64,000 nt of DNA, from positions 297,883 to 361,882 of the forward strand of contig NZ_JAEAMR010000007.1 of the NCBI RefSeq assembly GCF_015999245.1. Direction: 5' to 3'. A program made the translations under genes and the position numbers. Each line of letters opens with the position of its first letter. The stretch's first letter is position 1. Source of the DNA: Streptomyces sp. AV19 (lineage in GTDB: Bacteria > Actinomycetota > Actinomycetes > Streptomycetales > Streptomycetaceae). Below, piece after piece: positions 24,255 to 34,900 of this stretch. The notes below the pieces were generated by a model. The model was given only the letters and a program-made list of their open reading frames with translations. It was not told where the DNA came from and did no database searches.

Positions 24255-26513
24255 CTACTTGAAGGCCCGCAGCCGCAGGCTGTTGGTGACCACGAACACC
24301 GACGAGAACGCCATCGCCGCACCCGCGATCATCGGGTTGAGCAGGCCGAGGGCCGCCAGCGGGAGCGCGGCGACGTTGTAGCCGAAGGCCCAGAAGAGGT
24401 TGCCCTTGATGGTGCCGAGGGTGCGGCGGGAGAGGCGGATCGCGTCGGCGGCCACGAGGAGGTCGCCGCGGACGAGCGTGAGGTCGCTCGCCTCTATGGC
24501 GGCGTCGGTGCCGGTGCCCATGGCGAGGCCGAGGTCGGCGGTGGCGAGGGCGGCCGCGTCGTTGACGCCGTCGCCGACCATCGCGACCGTGCGGCCCTCG
24601 CCCTGCAGGCGCCGGACGACGTCGGCCTTGTCCTGGGGGAGGACCTCGGCGATCACCTCGTCGATGCCGACCTCGCGGGCGACGGACTCGGCGACGGCCC
24701 GGTTGTCGCCGGTGAGCAGGATGGGGGTCAGGCCGAGGCGGCGCAGTTCGGCGACGGCCCGGGCGCTGGTGTCCTTGACCGCGTCGGCGACCGTGAGGAC
24801 GCCGCGCGCCGCGCCGTCCCAGGCGACGGCGACCGCGGTGCGGCCCTCGGCCTCGGCGGCGGCCTTCGCGGCGGCGAGTCCGTCGGGGAGCACGATGGAC
24901 CAGTCGGCGAGCAGCCTCTCCCGGCCGACCAGGACCGCGTGGCCGTCGACGACGCCCTGGACGCCGAGTCCGGCGACGTTCTCGAAGCTCTCCGGCGCGG
25001 GGAGTTCACCGGCGCGCTCCGCCGCTCCGTCGGCGATCGCCCGGGCGACGGGGTGCTCGGAGGCGTGCTCCAGCGCGCCCGCCAGCCGGAGCAGTTCGGT
25101 CCCGTCCGTGCCGGGGGCGGTGACGACGTCCCGGAGGGTCATGCGGCCCGTGGTGACGGTTCCGGTCTTGTCGAGGACGACGGTGTCCACGCGGCGGGTG
25201 GACTCCAGCACCTCGGGGCCCTTGATCAGGATGCCGAGCTGGGCGCCGCGCCCGGTGCCGACCATCAGCGCGGTCGGGGTGGCCAGGCCCAGCGCGCAGG
25301 GGCAGGCGATGATCAGGACGGCCACGGCGGCGGTGAACGCGGCGGCGGTGTCGCCGGTGGTCAGCAGCCAGACGGCCAGGGTGCCCAGGGCTATCAGCAG
25401 GACGACGGGGACGAAGATCCCGGAGATGCGGTCGGCCAGGCGCTGCACGGCGGCCTTGCCGTTCTGCGCGTCCTCCACCAGCCGGGCCATGCGGGCGAGT
25501 TGGGTGTCGGAGCCGACCCGGGTGGCCTCCACCACCAGGCGGCCCGAGGTGTTGACGGTGGCGCCGGTGACGGTGTCGCCCACGGTCACGTCGACGGGGA
25601 CGGACTCGCCGGTGAGCATGGACGCGTCCACGGCCGAACCGCCCTCGGCCACGGTGCCGTCGGTGGCGATCTTCTCGCCGGGGCGCACGACGAACCGGTC
25701 GCCGACCGTCAACTCCGAGACGGGCACGCGCACTTCGCGCCCGCCGCGCAGCACGGCCACGTCCTTGGCGCCCAGCTCCAGCAGGGCGTGCAGGGCGGCG
25801 CCGGCCTTCCGCTTGGAGCGGGCCTCCAGGTAGCGGCCGGCGAGGAGGAAGGTGGTCACGCCCGCCGCGGCCTCCAGGTAGATGGAGGACGAACCGTCGG
25901 TGCGGGAGACCGTGAAGTCGAAGCCGTGGCGCATGCCGGGCATGCCCGCGTGGCCGAGGAACAGGGCCCACAGCGACCAGCCGAGCGCGGCGAGCGTGCC
26001 GATCGAGACCAGGGTGTCCATGGTGGCGGCGCCGTGCCGGGCGTTGGTCCAGGCGGCCTTGTGGAAGGGGAACGCGCCCCAGGCGACGACCGGTGCGGCC
26101 AGCGTCAGGGAGAGCCACTGCCAGTTGTCGAACTGCAGCGCCGGGACCATGGCCATCAGTACCACCGGCAGCGACAGCGCGAAGGACATCCACAGCCGCT
26201 GCCGCAGGCCGTCGGTCTCGTCCCCGCCTCCGGCGGCCTCGGCCGCGGCCGGCTCCGGCGCCGTGGGCGGGGCCGGTTCCCGGGCGGTGTAGCCGGTCTT
26301 CTCCACGGTGGCGATCAGGTCGGCGACGGTGACGTCCGCGTCGTAGGTGACCTTGGCCTTCTCGGTGGCGAAGTTGACGGTGGCGCTCACGCCGGCCATG
26401 CGGTTGAGCTTCTTCTCGACGCGGGCCGCGCACGAGGCGCAGGTCATGCCGCCGATGGCGAGCTCCACGCCGGTGGCCGGACCGGCGGGTGTGTCGAGGT
26501 CGGTGCTGGTCAT
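24255..26513 (-). CDS. copA: Copper-translocating P1B-type ATPase
   Basis: A 752-residue copper exporter in the membrane. The N-terminal heavy-metal domain has GMTCASC (Cys25, Cys28). About eight transmembrane helices carry the ion-binding CPC motif ([17 protein letters not shown], near residue 407). The phosphorylation motif DKTGT lies near residue 446, and the hinge [20 protein letters not shown] is intact. The HP motif SEHPVA is present. The gene follows copZ on the same strand after 84 bases, and both should be induced by copper through the CsoR-type operator upstream of copZ. Confidence 0.94.
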   Translation of the reverse strand: MTSTDLDTPAGPATGVELAIGGMTCASCAARVEKKLNRMAGVSATVNFATEKAKVTYDADVTVADLIATVEKTGYTAREPAPPTAPEPAAAEAAGGGDETDGLRQRLWMSFALSLPVVLMAMVPALQFDNWQWLSLTLAAPVVAWGAFPFHKAAWTNARHGAATMDTLVSIGTLAALGWSLWALFLGHAGMPGMRHGFDFTVSRTDGSSSIYLEAAAGVTTFLLAGRYLEARSKRKAGAALHALLELGAKDVAVLRGGREVRVPVSELTVGDRFVVRPGEKIATDGTVAEGGSAVDASMLTGESVPVDVTVGDTVTGATVNTSGRLVVEATRVGSDTQLARMARLVEDAQNGKAAVQRLADRISGIFVPVVLLIALGTLAVWLLTTGDTAAAFTAAVAVLIIACPCALGLATPTALMVGTGRGAQLGILIKGPEVLESTRRVDTVVLDKTGTVTTGRMTLRDVVTAPGTDGTELLRLAGALEHASEHPVARAIADGAAERAGELPAPESFENVAGLGVQGVVDGHAVLVGRERLLADWSIVLPDGLAAAKAAAEAEGRTAVAVAWDGAARGVLTVADAVKDTSARAVAELRRLGLTPILLTGDNRAVAESVAREVGIDEVIAEVLPQDKADVVRRLQGEGRTVAMVGDGVNDAAALATADLGLAMGTGTDAAIEASDLTLVRGDLLVAADAIRLSRRTLGTIKGNLFWAFGYNVAALPLAALGLLNPMIAGAAMAFSSVFVVTNSLRLRAFK

Positions 26514-26597
26514 GGGGGTTCTCCCGGGAGGAGGGCCGGGGCCGTACGGCGGCCATATCAGTGGGGCGGTACGGCCCGGCGCGGGTGCGGGGGTGCG

Positions 26598-26825
26598 TCA
26601 GGCGCGGCCGACGAGCTCGTAGCCCGCCTCGTCCACGGCGGCGCGGACGGCCTCGTCGTCCAGCGGGGCGGCGGAGACGACGGTGACGAGCCCGTCGGCG
26701 GCCACGGCGCGGACGGAGGTGACGCCCGCGAGCGCGGAGACCTCCTCGGTGACCGCGCCCTCGCAGTGGCCGCAGGTCATGCCGGTGACCTTGTAGACGG
26801 TGGTGGTGCCGGGCTGAGAAGTCAT
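26598..26825 (-). CDS. copZ: Copper chaperone (HMA domain)
   Basis: A 75-residue heavy-metal-associated protein. The metal motif is GMTCGHC within YKVTGMTCGHCEGAVTEEVS. It would deliver Cu(I) to the downstream CopA. The start at ATG 26825 has GAGGAAG upstream; the frame is open further but without family sequence. It is the first gene of the copper operon. Confidence 0.92.
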   Translation of the reverse strand: MTSQPGTTTVYKVTGMTCGHCEGAVTEEVSALAGVTSVRAVAADGLVTVVSAAPLDDEAVRAAVDEAGYELVGRA

Positions 26826-26886
26826 GGCTGCTTCCTCGGGTCGTGCCGCGCTCGGGAGCGCGCGGTGTCTCTCGTTACGACCAAGG

Positions 26887-26904
26887 TATACCCCCCAGGG
26901 GTAT
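26887..26904 (-). promoter_or_regulatory. CsoR-type copper operator
   Basis: TATACCCCCCAGGGGTAT is a pseudo-palindrome that matches known CsoR boxes (ATACCCC-type arms). It lies 62 bases upstream of copZ, overlapping the expected promoter. CsoR itself is not encoded in this window. Confidence 0.82.
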
Positions 26905-26930
26905 CTGCAAAGGGCGGGGCGGGAACGCCG

Positions 26931-26966
26931 AAGCGGGTGGCCGCCCCCGAGGGCGACCACCCGCTT
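26931..26966 (-). terminator. Terminator at the end of the NRPS/PKS operon
   Basis: AAGCGGGTGG (26931-26940) pairs with CCACCCGCTT (26957-26966), with an inner CGCCC-CCGA-GGGCG stem. It begins 15 bases past the thioesterase stop codon and separates the cluster from the copper operon. Confidence 0.8.
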
Positions 26967-26981
26967 CACGACGGACGGGCG

Positions 26982-27722
26982 TCAGAGCAGTGCGGTCAAG
27001 GTGTCCCGCAGCGCGGCCGGGTCCTCCCGGAAATAGAAGTGACCCCCTTCGAAGCGGTGCACGTGGAACTCCGCGCTCGTGTGCTCGCGCCACGCCTCCA
27101 GCTGCCCGGGCGTGACCGTGTCCGCGTCGCCCCCGAACACGTGCAGGGGGACGGGCAGCGGGGCGCCGGTCCGGTGCCGGTGGGTCTCCAGCAGCGTGAA
27201 GTCCGCGCGGAACGCGGGCAGCAGCAGCGCCACGAGGTCGGGGTCGGCGGCGATCTCCGGGGGGATGCCGCCGTACCGGCCGCCGACGGCGGCGACCAGC
27301 TCGGCGTCCGGGAGGTCGTGCAGCCGCGGGGCGGTCCGGACGAGGTGGGGCGCCGGGTAGGCGGAGACGATCAGCCGCTCCGGCAGCGGCCGGCCGCGCG
27401 CGGCGAGCCCGCGGACCGTCTCGAAGGCGGTCAGCGCGCCCAGGCTGTGCCCGAAGAGCGTGTACGGCGGGGTGAACCCGGTGCTGTCGAGCAGCGCGCC
27501 GACCCAGTCGGCCATGGCGGTGAGCGGTTCCTCGGCGGCCCGCCCGCCCCGGCCGGGCGGGCAGACGCCGGACACCTCGACGCCCGGCAGGTCCCGCCCC
27601 CAGCGGACGTATTCGCTCGCCAGCCCGCCGGAGTGGGGGAAGCAGTACAGGCGGCCGGCCGGGGCGGCCTGCGGCTTCCCCACCAGCCAGGGGCTGCGAT
27701 TCCTCGTGACCGGGACCGTCAT
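26982..27722 (-). CDS. Type II thioesterase of the NRPS/PKS cluster
   Basis: A stand-alone alpha/beta hydrolase of 246 residues. It normally removes wrong acyl groups from carrier domains; here it might also release the product, because no thioesterase domain is fused to the synthases. The sequence has LYCFPHSGGLASEYVRWG, the nucleophile motif GHSLGA (Ser93), GGDADTVTP for the acid region and the catalytic His in EGGHFYF. It is the last gene of the operon. Its ATG overlaps the TGA of the polyketide synthase by four bases (ATGA), indicating translational coupling. Confidence 0.92.
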   Translation of the reverse strand: MTVPVTRNRSPWLVGKPQAAPAGRLYCFPHSGGLASEYVRWGRDLPGVEVSGVCPPGRGGRAAEEPLTAMADWVGALLDSTGFTPPYTLFGHSLGALTAFETVRGLAARGRPLPERLIVSAYPAPHLVRTAPRLHDLPDAELVAAVGGRYGGIPPEIAADPDLVALLLPAFRADFTLLETHRHRTGAPLPVPLHVFGGDADTVTPGQLEAWREHTSAEFHVHRFEGGHFYFREDPAALRDTLTALL

Positions 27723-30700
27723 GCCGCGCTCCTCGCTCCCGCCCCGCGCTCCTCCAGGAGCGTGGCGAGGGTCCGGGCGTCCTGGCCGCGCAGCACGTCG
27801 GCGGCGGTGACGGGCGCCGCGAACTCCTCGGCGGCCCAGGACGCGAGCTTGACGGCGGTCAGGGAATCGCCGCCCAGGTCGAAGAGGCTGTCGTCGGGCT
27901 CGATGCCGGGGATGCCGAGGGCCTGCCCGAAGGCGGTGAGGACCGCCGCCAGGACGGGGGTGACGGCCTCGGCCGCGTCGCCGGGCTCCGCCGTCGTGGG
28001 CGTCCCGGCAGTCGTCCCGGCCGTCGGGCCGATCCAGGAGTCCGGCGTCCCGCCGTCCGCGACGGCCGCCGTCGCAGCCGTCGGCTCCAGCGGCGGCACC
28101 AGGTAGGTGCGCCGCTCGAACGGGTACGAGGGGAGCACCACCCGCCGCCGCTCCTCGCCCCCGTGCAGCGCCGCGAAGTCCAACTCCGCGCCCCGGGCCC
28201 ACAGTTCGCCGACGCCGGACAGCAGCGTGGCCGCCTGGGAGGCGTCCTCGGCGGGGTGCGGGGTGAGGTGGACGACGGCCTGCTTCGGCTCGTACCCGGG
28301 GTGCTGGCGGGCCAGCGTGGACAGGGTCCGGCCCGGGCCGATGTCGACCAGGGCCTGCACGGGGCTGCCGAAGAGCGTGGTGAGCGCCTCGCCGAACCGG
28401 ACGGGCTCGCGCAGGTGCCGGGTCCAGTACGCGACGGAGCGGACCTCCTCCGGATCGGCCCACTGCCCGGTGGTGTCCGAGAGGACGGGCAGCACGGGCA
28501 GGCCGCGCTCCAACGACCCGACGAATTCGGCGAATCGCCCGCTGATCGGCTCGACCAGCGGCGAGTGCCCGGCCGTGTCGATCCGCAGCAGCCGCGCCTC
28601 GACGCCCCGGCCGACGAGCTCCTCGGCGAACCGGGCGACGGACTTGGCCGGTCCCGTGACGGTGCACTGGCCGGGCCCGTTCACCGCCCCGACGGACAGT
28701 TCCGGCGGCAGCTGCGGGGCGAGCCGGTCCTCGGGCAGCTTCACGGCCGCCATGGCCCCGGCGGGCACCGTGCCGAGCAGCCGGCCGCGCTCGACGACGA
28801 GCCGCATCGCGTCGCGCGGCGCGAACACCCCGGCCACGCAGGCCGCGGCGTACGCGCCGAGGCTGTGGCCGGTCACGGCGGCCGGCCGGATCCCCCAGGA
28901 CTCCAGCAGCCGCGCGGTCGCGTACTGCACGGCGAAGACAGCCGGCTGGGACAGGGCGATCGTGGCCAGCCGGGCGGCCGCGGCGGGCCGTCCGCCCTCG
29001 TCCGCCGGGAAGAGCGTCTCGCGCAGGTCCAGCCCCAGCGGCCCGGCCGCCCACTCGGCGGCTTCGTCCAGGTGGCGGCGGAACTCCGGTTCGTCCGCGT
29101 ACAGTTCGGACGCCATCCCGAGGTGCTGGCCGCCCTGCCCGGCGAAGAGGAACACCGGTTCCGCGCCGGACGCGGCGCCCCCGCCGGTGACCGCGGGCAG
29201 GGCCGCCGCGGCCCCGCCCGCGTCCCGGGCCACGACGAACCGGCGGTGCGGGTGGTGCGTCCGGCCGGTCTGGAGCGTCCACGCCGCGTCGGCGAGGTGG
29301 GTGCCGGGCCGGGAGCGCAGGTGGCCGGCGAGCCGCCGCGCCGCCTCGTCCGCGGCCGTCGCCGTCCTCCCGGAGACCACCACGAGCTGGTGGCGGCGGC
29401 CGGGCGGGGAGGCGGGGCGGGCCGGGGGCTCCGCCACGACGACGTGGGCGTTGGTGCCGCCGACGCCGAGCGCGTTGACTCCCGCGATCCGGGGACCGGC
29501 GGACTCCCAGGGCCGGGTGGCGGCGTTCACCTCGAACGGCGAGGAGGCGAAGTCGATGGCGGGGTTGGGCCGTCGGAAATGCAGGCTGGCGGGGAGCACG
29601 CCGTGCTCCACGCTGAGCACCGTCTTGATCAGGCCGACGACGCCGGCCGCCGCGTCGGCGTGGCCGACGTTGGTCTTCACCGAGCCGATGCGGCAGTGCC
29701 CGCGCCGGTCGGTGCTCTCGCGGAACGCCCGGGTCAGCGCGGTCACTTCGATGGGGTCGCCGAGGGCGGTGGCGGTGCCGTGCGCCTCCACGTACCCCAC
29801 GTCCCCGGCGTCCACGCCCGCCGCGAGGTGCGCGGCGCGGACGACCTCGGCCTGCCCGGCCACGCCGGGGGCGGTGAAACCGGCCTTGTGTCGGCCGTCG
29901 TTGTTCACCGCGGACCCGCGGATCACGGCGTGCACGTGGTCGCCGTCCTCCAGCGCCTCGATCAGCGGGCGCAGCACGACCAGCCCGACGGCGCTGGCAC
30001 CGACCGTCCCGGCGCTGTCGGCGTCGAAGGTCCGGCAGTGCCCGTCGGGGGAGACGATGCCGCCCGGCGTGTAGCGCGGCCTGGGGAGGTGCGGCAGGAC
30101 GCTCGCGCCGCCCGCCAGCGCCATGTCGCACTCGCCGTTGAGCAGGGCCTGGACGGCGACGTGGACGGCGACCAGCGAGGTGGAGCAGGCGGTCTGCACG
30201 GCCAGGGCGGGGCCGGTGAGGTCCAGGTGGTAGGCGATGCGGGTGGCGAGGAAGTCCGTCGCGTTGGCCTGGCGCAGCTGCCATTCGTCGAGGAAGGGCA
30301 GCCGGTCGAGGCGGGCCCGGACGGCCTCGGCGTAGCCGTTGGCGGAGGCGCCGACGAAGACGCCGGTCACCGGCCGGTCCTCGGCGCCGTGCCCGGCGCG
30401 TTCGAGGGCCTCGTGCGCGCACTCCAGCAGGAGCCGCTGCTGCGGGTCGGTGATCAGGGCGTCGTTGGGCGAGAGGCCGAAGAAGCCCGCGTCGAAGTCG
30501 CCCGCGCCGTCCAGCACCCCGTAGGCCGGGGTGAATTCGGGCCGGGCGGGGTCCCGCCGGTCGTCGAGGACGGAGACGGTCTCCCGGGCCTGAAGGAGGT
30601 TCTCCCAGAAGCGCTCCACGTCCGGGGCGCCGGGGAACCGGCCGGCCATGCCGATGACGGCGACGTGGTCCTCGTACTCCGCGCGTTCCTCGGGGGTCAT
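27719..30700 (-). CDS. Type I polyketide synthase, one KS-AT-T module
   Basis: A 993-residue single elongation module. The ketosynthase has the active-site Cys172 in TACSTS and His residues in EAHGTATALGDP (307) and NVGHADAAAG (347), so it looks active. The acyltransferase starts near residue 515 with LFAGQGGQHLGMA and has nucleophile Ser613 in GHSLGAY. The specificity region reads IDTAGHSPLVEP. This is not the standard malonyl (HAFH) or methylmalonyl (YASH) motif, so the extender unit is uncertain, though GHSLG favours malonyl. The carrier domain at the C-terminus has LGGDSL (Ser946) and is close to PCP type. There is no KR, DH, ER or TE domain, so the added unit should leave as a beta-keto thioester. 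It probably extends the NRPS product. Confidence 0.92.
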   Translation of the reverse strand: MTPEERAEYEDHVAVIGMAGRFPGAPDVERFWENLLQARETVSVLDDRRDPARPEFTPAYGVLDGAGDFDAGFFGLSPNDALITDPQQRLLLECAHEALERAGHGAEDRPVTGVFVGASANGYAEAVRARLDRLPFLDEWQLRQANATDFLATRIAYHLDLTGPALAVQTACSTSLVAVHVAVQALLNGECDMALAGGASVLPHLPRPRYTPGGIVSPDGHCRTFDADSAGTVGASAVGLVVLRPLIEALEDGDHVHAVIRGSAVNNDGRHKAGFTAPGVAGQAEVVRAAHLAAGVDAGDVGYVEAHGTATALGDPIEVTALTRAFRESTDRRGHCRIGSVKTNVGHADAAAGVVGLIKTVLSVEHGVLPASLHFRRPNPAIDFASSPFEVNAATRPWESAGPRIAGVNALGVGGTNAHVVVAEPPARPASPPGRRHQLVVVSGRTATAADEAARRLAGHLRSRPGTHLADAAWTLQTGRTHHPHRRFVVARDAGGAAAALPAVTGGGAASGAEPVFLFAGQGGQHLGMASELYADEPEFRRHLDEAAEWAAGPLGLDLRETLFPADEGGRPAAAARLATIALSQPAVFAVQYATARLLESWGIRPAAVTGHSLGAYAAACVAGVFAPRDAMRLVVERGRLLGTVPAGAMAAVKLPEDRLAPQLPPELSVGAVNGPGQCTVTGPAKSVARFAEELVGRGVEARLLRIDTAGHSPLVEPISGRFAEFVGSLERGLPVLPVLSDTTGQWADPEEVRSVAYWTRHLREPVRFGEALTTLFGSPVQALVDIGPGRTLSTLARQHPGYEPKQAVVHLTPHPAEDASQAATLLSGVGELWARGAELDFAALHGGEERRRVVLPSYPFERRTYLVPPLEPTAATAAVADGGTPDSWIGPTAGTTAGTPTTAEPGDAAEAVTPVLAAVLTAFGQALGIPGIEPDDSLFDLGGDSLTAVKLASWAAEEFAAPVTAADVLRGQDARTLATLLEERGAGARSAA

Positions 30701-30744
30701 CGCGCATCCTCCAGGTGGTGTGTCTGCGGCGTGAGGTGACGCAT
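30697..30744 (-). CDS. Possible 15-residue ORF between exporter and PKS
   Basis: A tiny frame, MRHLTPQTHHLEDAR, starts two bases after the exporter stop codon. It ends in a TGA that overlaps the PKS ATG (ATGA). The PKS ribosome-binding site GGAGG lies inside it. It may only serve to couple translation between exporter and PKS, or may be chance. No independent evidence shows that it is translated. Confidence 0.25.
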   Translation of the reverse strand: MRHLTPQTHHLEDAR

Positions 30745-30746
30745 CG

Positions 30747-31985
30747 TCAGTCCTCCGCCTTCTTGTCGCGGCCCGCGGCGGCGCCGATCACGAACAGGAC
30801 GGCCGCCGCGGCCTGCAGGGCCGCGAGGCAGGCGAACGTCGTGGACAGCCCGGTCCGCTGGACCGTCGTGCCGGCCAGCAGCCAGCCCGCCGTCCCGCCG
30901 ACCAGCGCGATCGCGGTCGCCACGGTGAGTGCCTCGGTGCGCCGGCCGGCCGGGATCCGCAGGACGCGGACGGCGGCGACGGGCGCGCTGGAGGCGCCGT
31001 TGAGGAAGCCGACGAGCACCAGGAGCCCGGCCAGGCCCGCGGTGCCGAGCGGGAGCAGGAGCCCGGCGAAGGCCGCGCCCAGGGCGACGCGCCCGCCGAC
31101 CGCCAGGGTGCGGGCGGGCAGCCGCTTCAGCAGCCGGCCGACCAGCAGGGTGCCCAGCAGCGCCCCGCCGCCGAAGGAGGTCAGCAGTACGCCGGCCACC
31201 ACGGAGGAGCCGTCCTCCCTGGTCACGGCGATGACGGGCATCAGGGCGAACAGCGCCTGCCAGGCCATCTCGCCGAGCGCCAGCCCCGCGGACCAGCTGC
31301 TGACCAGCCGGTCCGCGAGCAGGGTGCGCAGCCCGGACGCGGGGGAGCGGCGGGCCGCCGCGGCCGGCGGCCCGGAGGCGTGCGGCAGGCACAGCCGCAG
31401 CAGGACCGCCGAGGCGGCGAAGCTGACCGCGTCCAGCAGGAGGACGACGGGCGCGTCGAACAGCGAGATGAGCGCGCCGCCGAGGACCGGGCCGAGCAGC
31501 ACGCTGAGCCGGGTGGCGCTCTGCAGGGCCGCGTTGGCCCGGCTGAGCAGCTGCTCGTCCTCGCCGACCACGGTGGGCAGGATGGACTGCTGGCTGGCCG
31601 TGTAGGGGGCGAAGAAGGCACCCATCGCGAACATCACGGCGACGAACGCGGGCGTGCCGAGCCAGCCGAGCCAGTACAGCAGCGGCAGCAGGGCCACGAG
31701 CGGGCCGCGGACCGTATCGCCGACGATCATGATGCGGCGGGGGCCGATGCGGCCCGTCCAGGAGGCGCCGAAGAAGCCGAAGACGGCGATGGCGGCGATC
31801 TGGGCGGCCATGACCAGGCCCATGTCCGTGGTGGAACCGGTGAGCTGGAGCGCCAGCCAGGGCATGGCGACCGCGCTGAGCTGGGTGCCCAGCATGGAGA
31901 TCGTCTCGGCGGCCAGGAGCACGCGCAGCGTGGGGTGCCGGCGGATGGCCACGGTCCCGGTGGCGGGGGCGGCTTCGGTGGTCAT
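30747..31985 (-). CDS. MFS transporter of the NRPS/PKS cluster
   Basis: A 412-residue membrane protein with about 12 helices, of the MFS_3 (enterobactin-exporter-like) group. Recognisable segments are LGTQLSAVAMPWLALQLTGS in helix 1 and SWTGRIGPRRIMIVGDTVRG for motif A. The start ATG is one base from the NRPS stop codon, so it is part of the same operon. The expected role is export of the peptide-polyketide product and self-protection. Confidence 0.88.
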   Translation of the reverse strand: MTTEAAPATGTVAIRRHPTLRVLLAAETISMLGTQLSAVAMPWLALQLTGSTTDMGLVMAAQIAAIAVFGFFGASWTGRIGPRRIMIVGDTVRGPLVALLPLLYWLGWLGTPAFVAVMFAMGAFFAPYTASQQSILPTVVGEDEQLLSRANAALQSATRLSVLLGPVLGGALISLFDAPVVLLLDAVSFAASAVLLRLCLPHASGPPAAAARRSPASGLRTLLADRLVSSWSAGLALGEMAWQALFALMPVIAVTREDGSSVVAGVLLTSFGGGALLGTLLVGRLLKRLPARTLAVGGRVALGAAFAGLLLPLGTAGLAGLLVLVGFLNGASSAPVAAVRVLRIPAGRRTEALTVATAIALVGGTAGWLLAGTTVQRTGLSTTFACLAALQAAAAVLFVIGAAAGRDKKAED

Positions 31986-31986
31986 G

Positions 31987-34900
31987 TCACTCGCCTTCCG
32001 TCGCGGTGGAGCGGTGGCGGTTGCGGCGGCTGCGCCGGCCGGAGCGGACGGGACGGCGGGGCGACGTGTCGTCGTGCCCCGTCGTGCCGTCCGCGTCCAG
32101 GAGCCGGGCGAGCGCCGCGACCGTGGTGTGCTCGAACAGCGCGGTGATCGGCAGCTCGCGGCCGAACTCCGTGGCCAGGCGGCCGTGCAGCTTGGCCAGG
32201 GCCAGTGAATTGCCGCCCAGGTCGAAGAAGTTGTCGTGCGCGCCGACCCGTTCCAGGCCCAGGACGCCGGACCACAGCGCGGCGACGCGCCGTTCCGTGC
32301 CGGTGCCGGGCGACACGTAGCCGCCGGTGCCGACCAGGTCGGCCCGCTCCGGCGCCGGGAGGGCGGCGTGGTCGACCTTGCCGCTGGTGGTGAGCGGGAG
32401 CGCGGGCAGGACGACGAGCGCCTCGGGCACCATGAACTCGGGGAGTTCGGCCCGTGCCCTGCGCAGCAGTGCGTCGGTGTCGGGGGTCCGGCCGTTCCGC
32501 GCCGTGACGTATCCGACCAGGGCCGGGGTGCGGTGCGGGTCCCCGGTGACGGCCGCGTGCGCGACCTCGGGCTGCCGCAGCAGGAAGTGCTCGATCTCGC
32601 CGGGCTCGACCCGGTAGCCGCGGATCTTGAGCTGCCGGTCGGCGCGGCCGAGGTACTCGACGGTGCCGTCGGCCAGCCAGCGGCCGAGGTCGCCGGTGCG
32701 GTAGACGCGCAGCGGCTCGCCGTCGGGCTCGACCGTGCGGAACCTCTCCGCCGTGAGTTCGGGCCGGCCGAGGTACTCGACCGCCAGTCCGCGTCCGGCC
32801 AGGTGGATCTCGCCGGTGGTGCCGGCCGGGCAGCGGCGTCCGCCGTCGTCGAGGACGAGCAGCCGGGTGCCCGGGAGCGGGCGGCCGACGCAGTTGAGCG
32901 GCGCGTCCCCGGCGGCGTCCACCTCGTGCTCGGTGGAGGCGACGGTGTTCTCGGTGGGGCCGTAGCTGTTCATCAGCCGGTACGGCAGGCCGCGGGGCGG
33001 GCGCTGGGACAGCGCGGCGCCGCCGAAGGCCATCCAGCGCAGGCCGCGCGGGCCGCCGCCGGTGCTCCACACCGCCTCCGCCAGGGCGGTGGCGAGGAAC
33101 GCCACGTCCACCCGGCGCCCGTCGAGCCAGCCGCCGAGCGCGGCGGGGACGACCCGCTCCTCGTGCGGCACCAGGCAGGCGCCGTTGGCCAGGGCCTGCC
33201 AGACCTCCTGCTGCGAGCTGTCGAAGCTGACGCTGAGCAGGTGGGAGCAGCGGTCGCCGGGGACGATGCCGAAGGCGTCCGCGCTCCAGCGGACGAGGTC
33301 CGCCAGGCCGCCGTGGCGGATGACGGCGCCCTTGGGGGTGCCCGTGGTGCCCGAGGTGTAGATCACGTAGGCCGGGGCGTCGGGGGACCAGGTGTCCGGG
33401 AGGGAGGCCGGGTCTCCGGTCTTCGTCACCTCGGTCTTCGTCACCCCGGTCTTCGTCACCTCGACGACCGGGCCGGTGAACGCGGCGGGACGCGGGCCCG
33501 CGGGGCTCGTCACGAGCACGTCGGCGCGGACGTCGCCCAGGACGAACTCCTGGCGCGCGGCGGGCCACGACGGGTCGACCGGGCAGAAGGCGGCCCCCGC
33601 GAACCAGGCGGCCAGCATCCCGGCCGGGTAGTCCGCGCCGCGCTCCAGCAGCAGGGCCACGGTGCCGCCGCCGTCGGCGGGCAGGTGCGGCCGCAGCGCC
33701 CCGGCCAGGGCGCGGGCCCGCTCGACCAGCGCGCGGTAGTCCGTCGTGCCGTCGGCGGTCTCCACCGCCGGTGCGTCCGGCCGGATTCCCGCCTGTTCCA
33801 GGACCAGTTCGGGCACGGTCGTCAGCGGGCCGGGCTCGGGGCCCCGCTCCCACCGCCGGATCCGGTCCGTCTCCTTTGCCGTGGTCAGGTCCAGGCCGGC
33901 GACGGGCACGTCGAGGCTGTCGGGGAGCAGGTCCAGGACCGCGCCCAGGCCCTCCGCGATCCCCTCCACGTCGGCGCGGCGGAACCGGCCGCCGTCGTAG
34001 GCCAGCCGGCCGTCCAGCCGGTCGCCGTCCAGGGTGAGCGCCACCGTCAGGCCGAGCTTGCCGGTGTACGAGGCGCCCTCGCCGTCGAGCGCGACCGGAC
34101 GCAGGGTGCTGCCGCCGACGGACCGGCGGCCGGGCGCGGTGCCGAAGGCGAGCGAGACGTCGGCGTAGGGCGTACGGCCGGGCCTGCGCGGCGGGTTGAG
34201 GCGGTCGACGACGTCCTCGAACGGCACGTCCGCGTGCTCGAAGGCGCCCAGCACCTCCGTGCGCGCCGCCTCCAGCGCCTCGCGGACCGTCGTGCCGGGG
34301 CCGAAACGGGTGCGCAGGGCAACGGTGTTGAGGCAGGGGCCGAGGACGTCGGCGAGGCCCGGGCGGTCGCGGTTGGTCATCGGGCTGCTGATCACCACGT
34401 CGTCCCGCCCGGTGCGCCGGTTCAGCAGGATCGCGAGGCCCGCCGTCACGGCCATGAACGGCGAGAAGCCGTGCCGCTCCTGGAGGGTGCGCAGCCGCTC
34501 GCCCAGCCCGGCGGTGAAGGCGGCCGCGACGATGCCGTGCGGCGCGCCGGGCGGCGGGGCCGGGAAGTCGGTGTACGCCGGCGCTCCGGCCAGCCGCTCC
34601 TGCCAGTGGGCGAGCCCGGCCTCGTGCGCGGCGCCGCCGCGGGCGGCCCGCTGGGCCTCGACGAACGCCCGGTACGGCGTCGCGGTCGGTATCTCCCGCT
34701 GCCCGCCCGCGAGTTCGCCGAGCAGCTCCGCGACCGACGCGGCCAGGGCCGTGGCGTCGGCGGGGGCCACGCGGTCGCCCTGGTAGGAGAGCATCGCCTC
34801 CAGGGCGCCGTCCTGCTCGGCCACGGTCAGCGTCAGGCCGAACTTGGCCTCGTGCGCCCACAGCGAGTCGGCCGTCAGCGGCCGCAGCTCGGCGTCCCCG

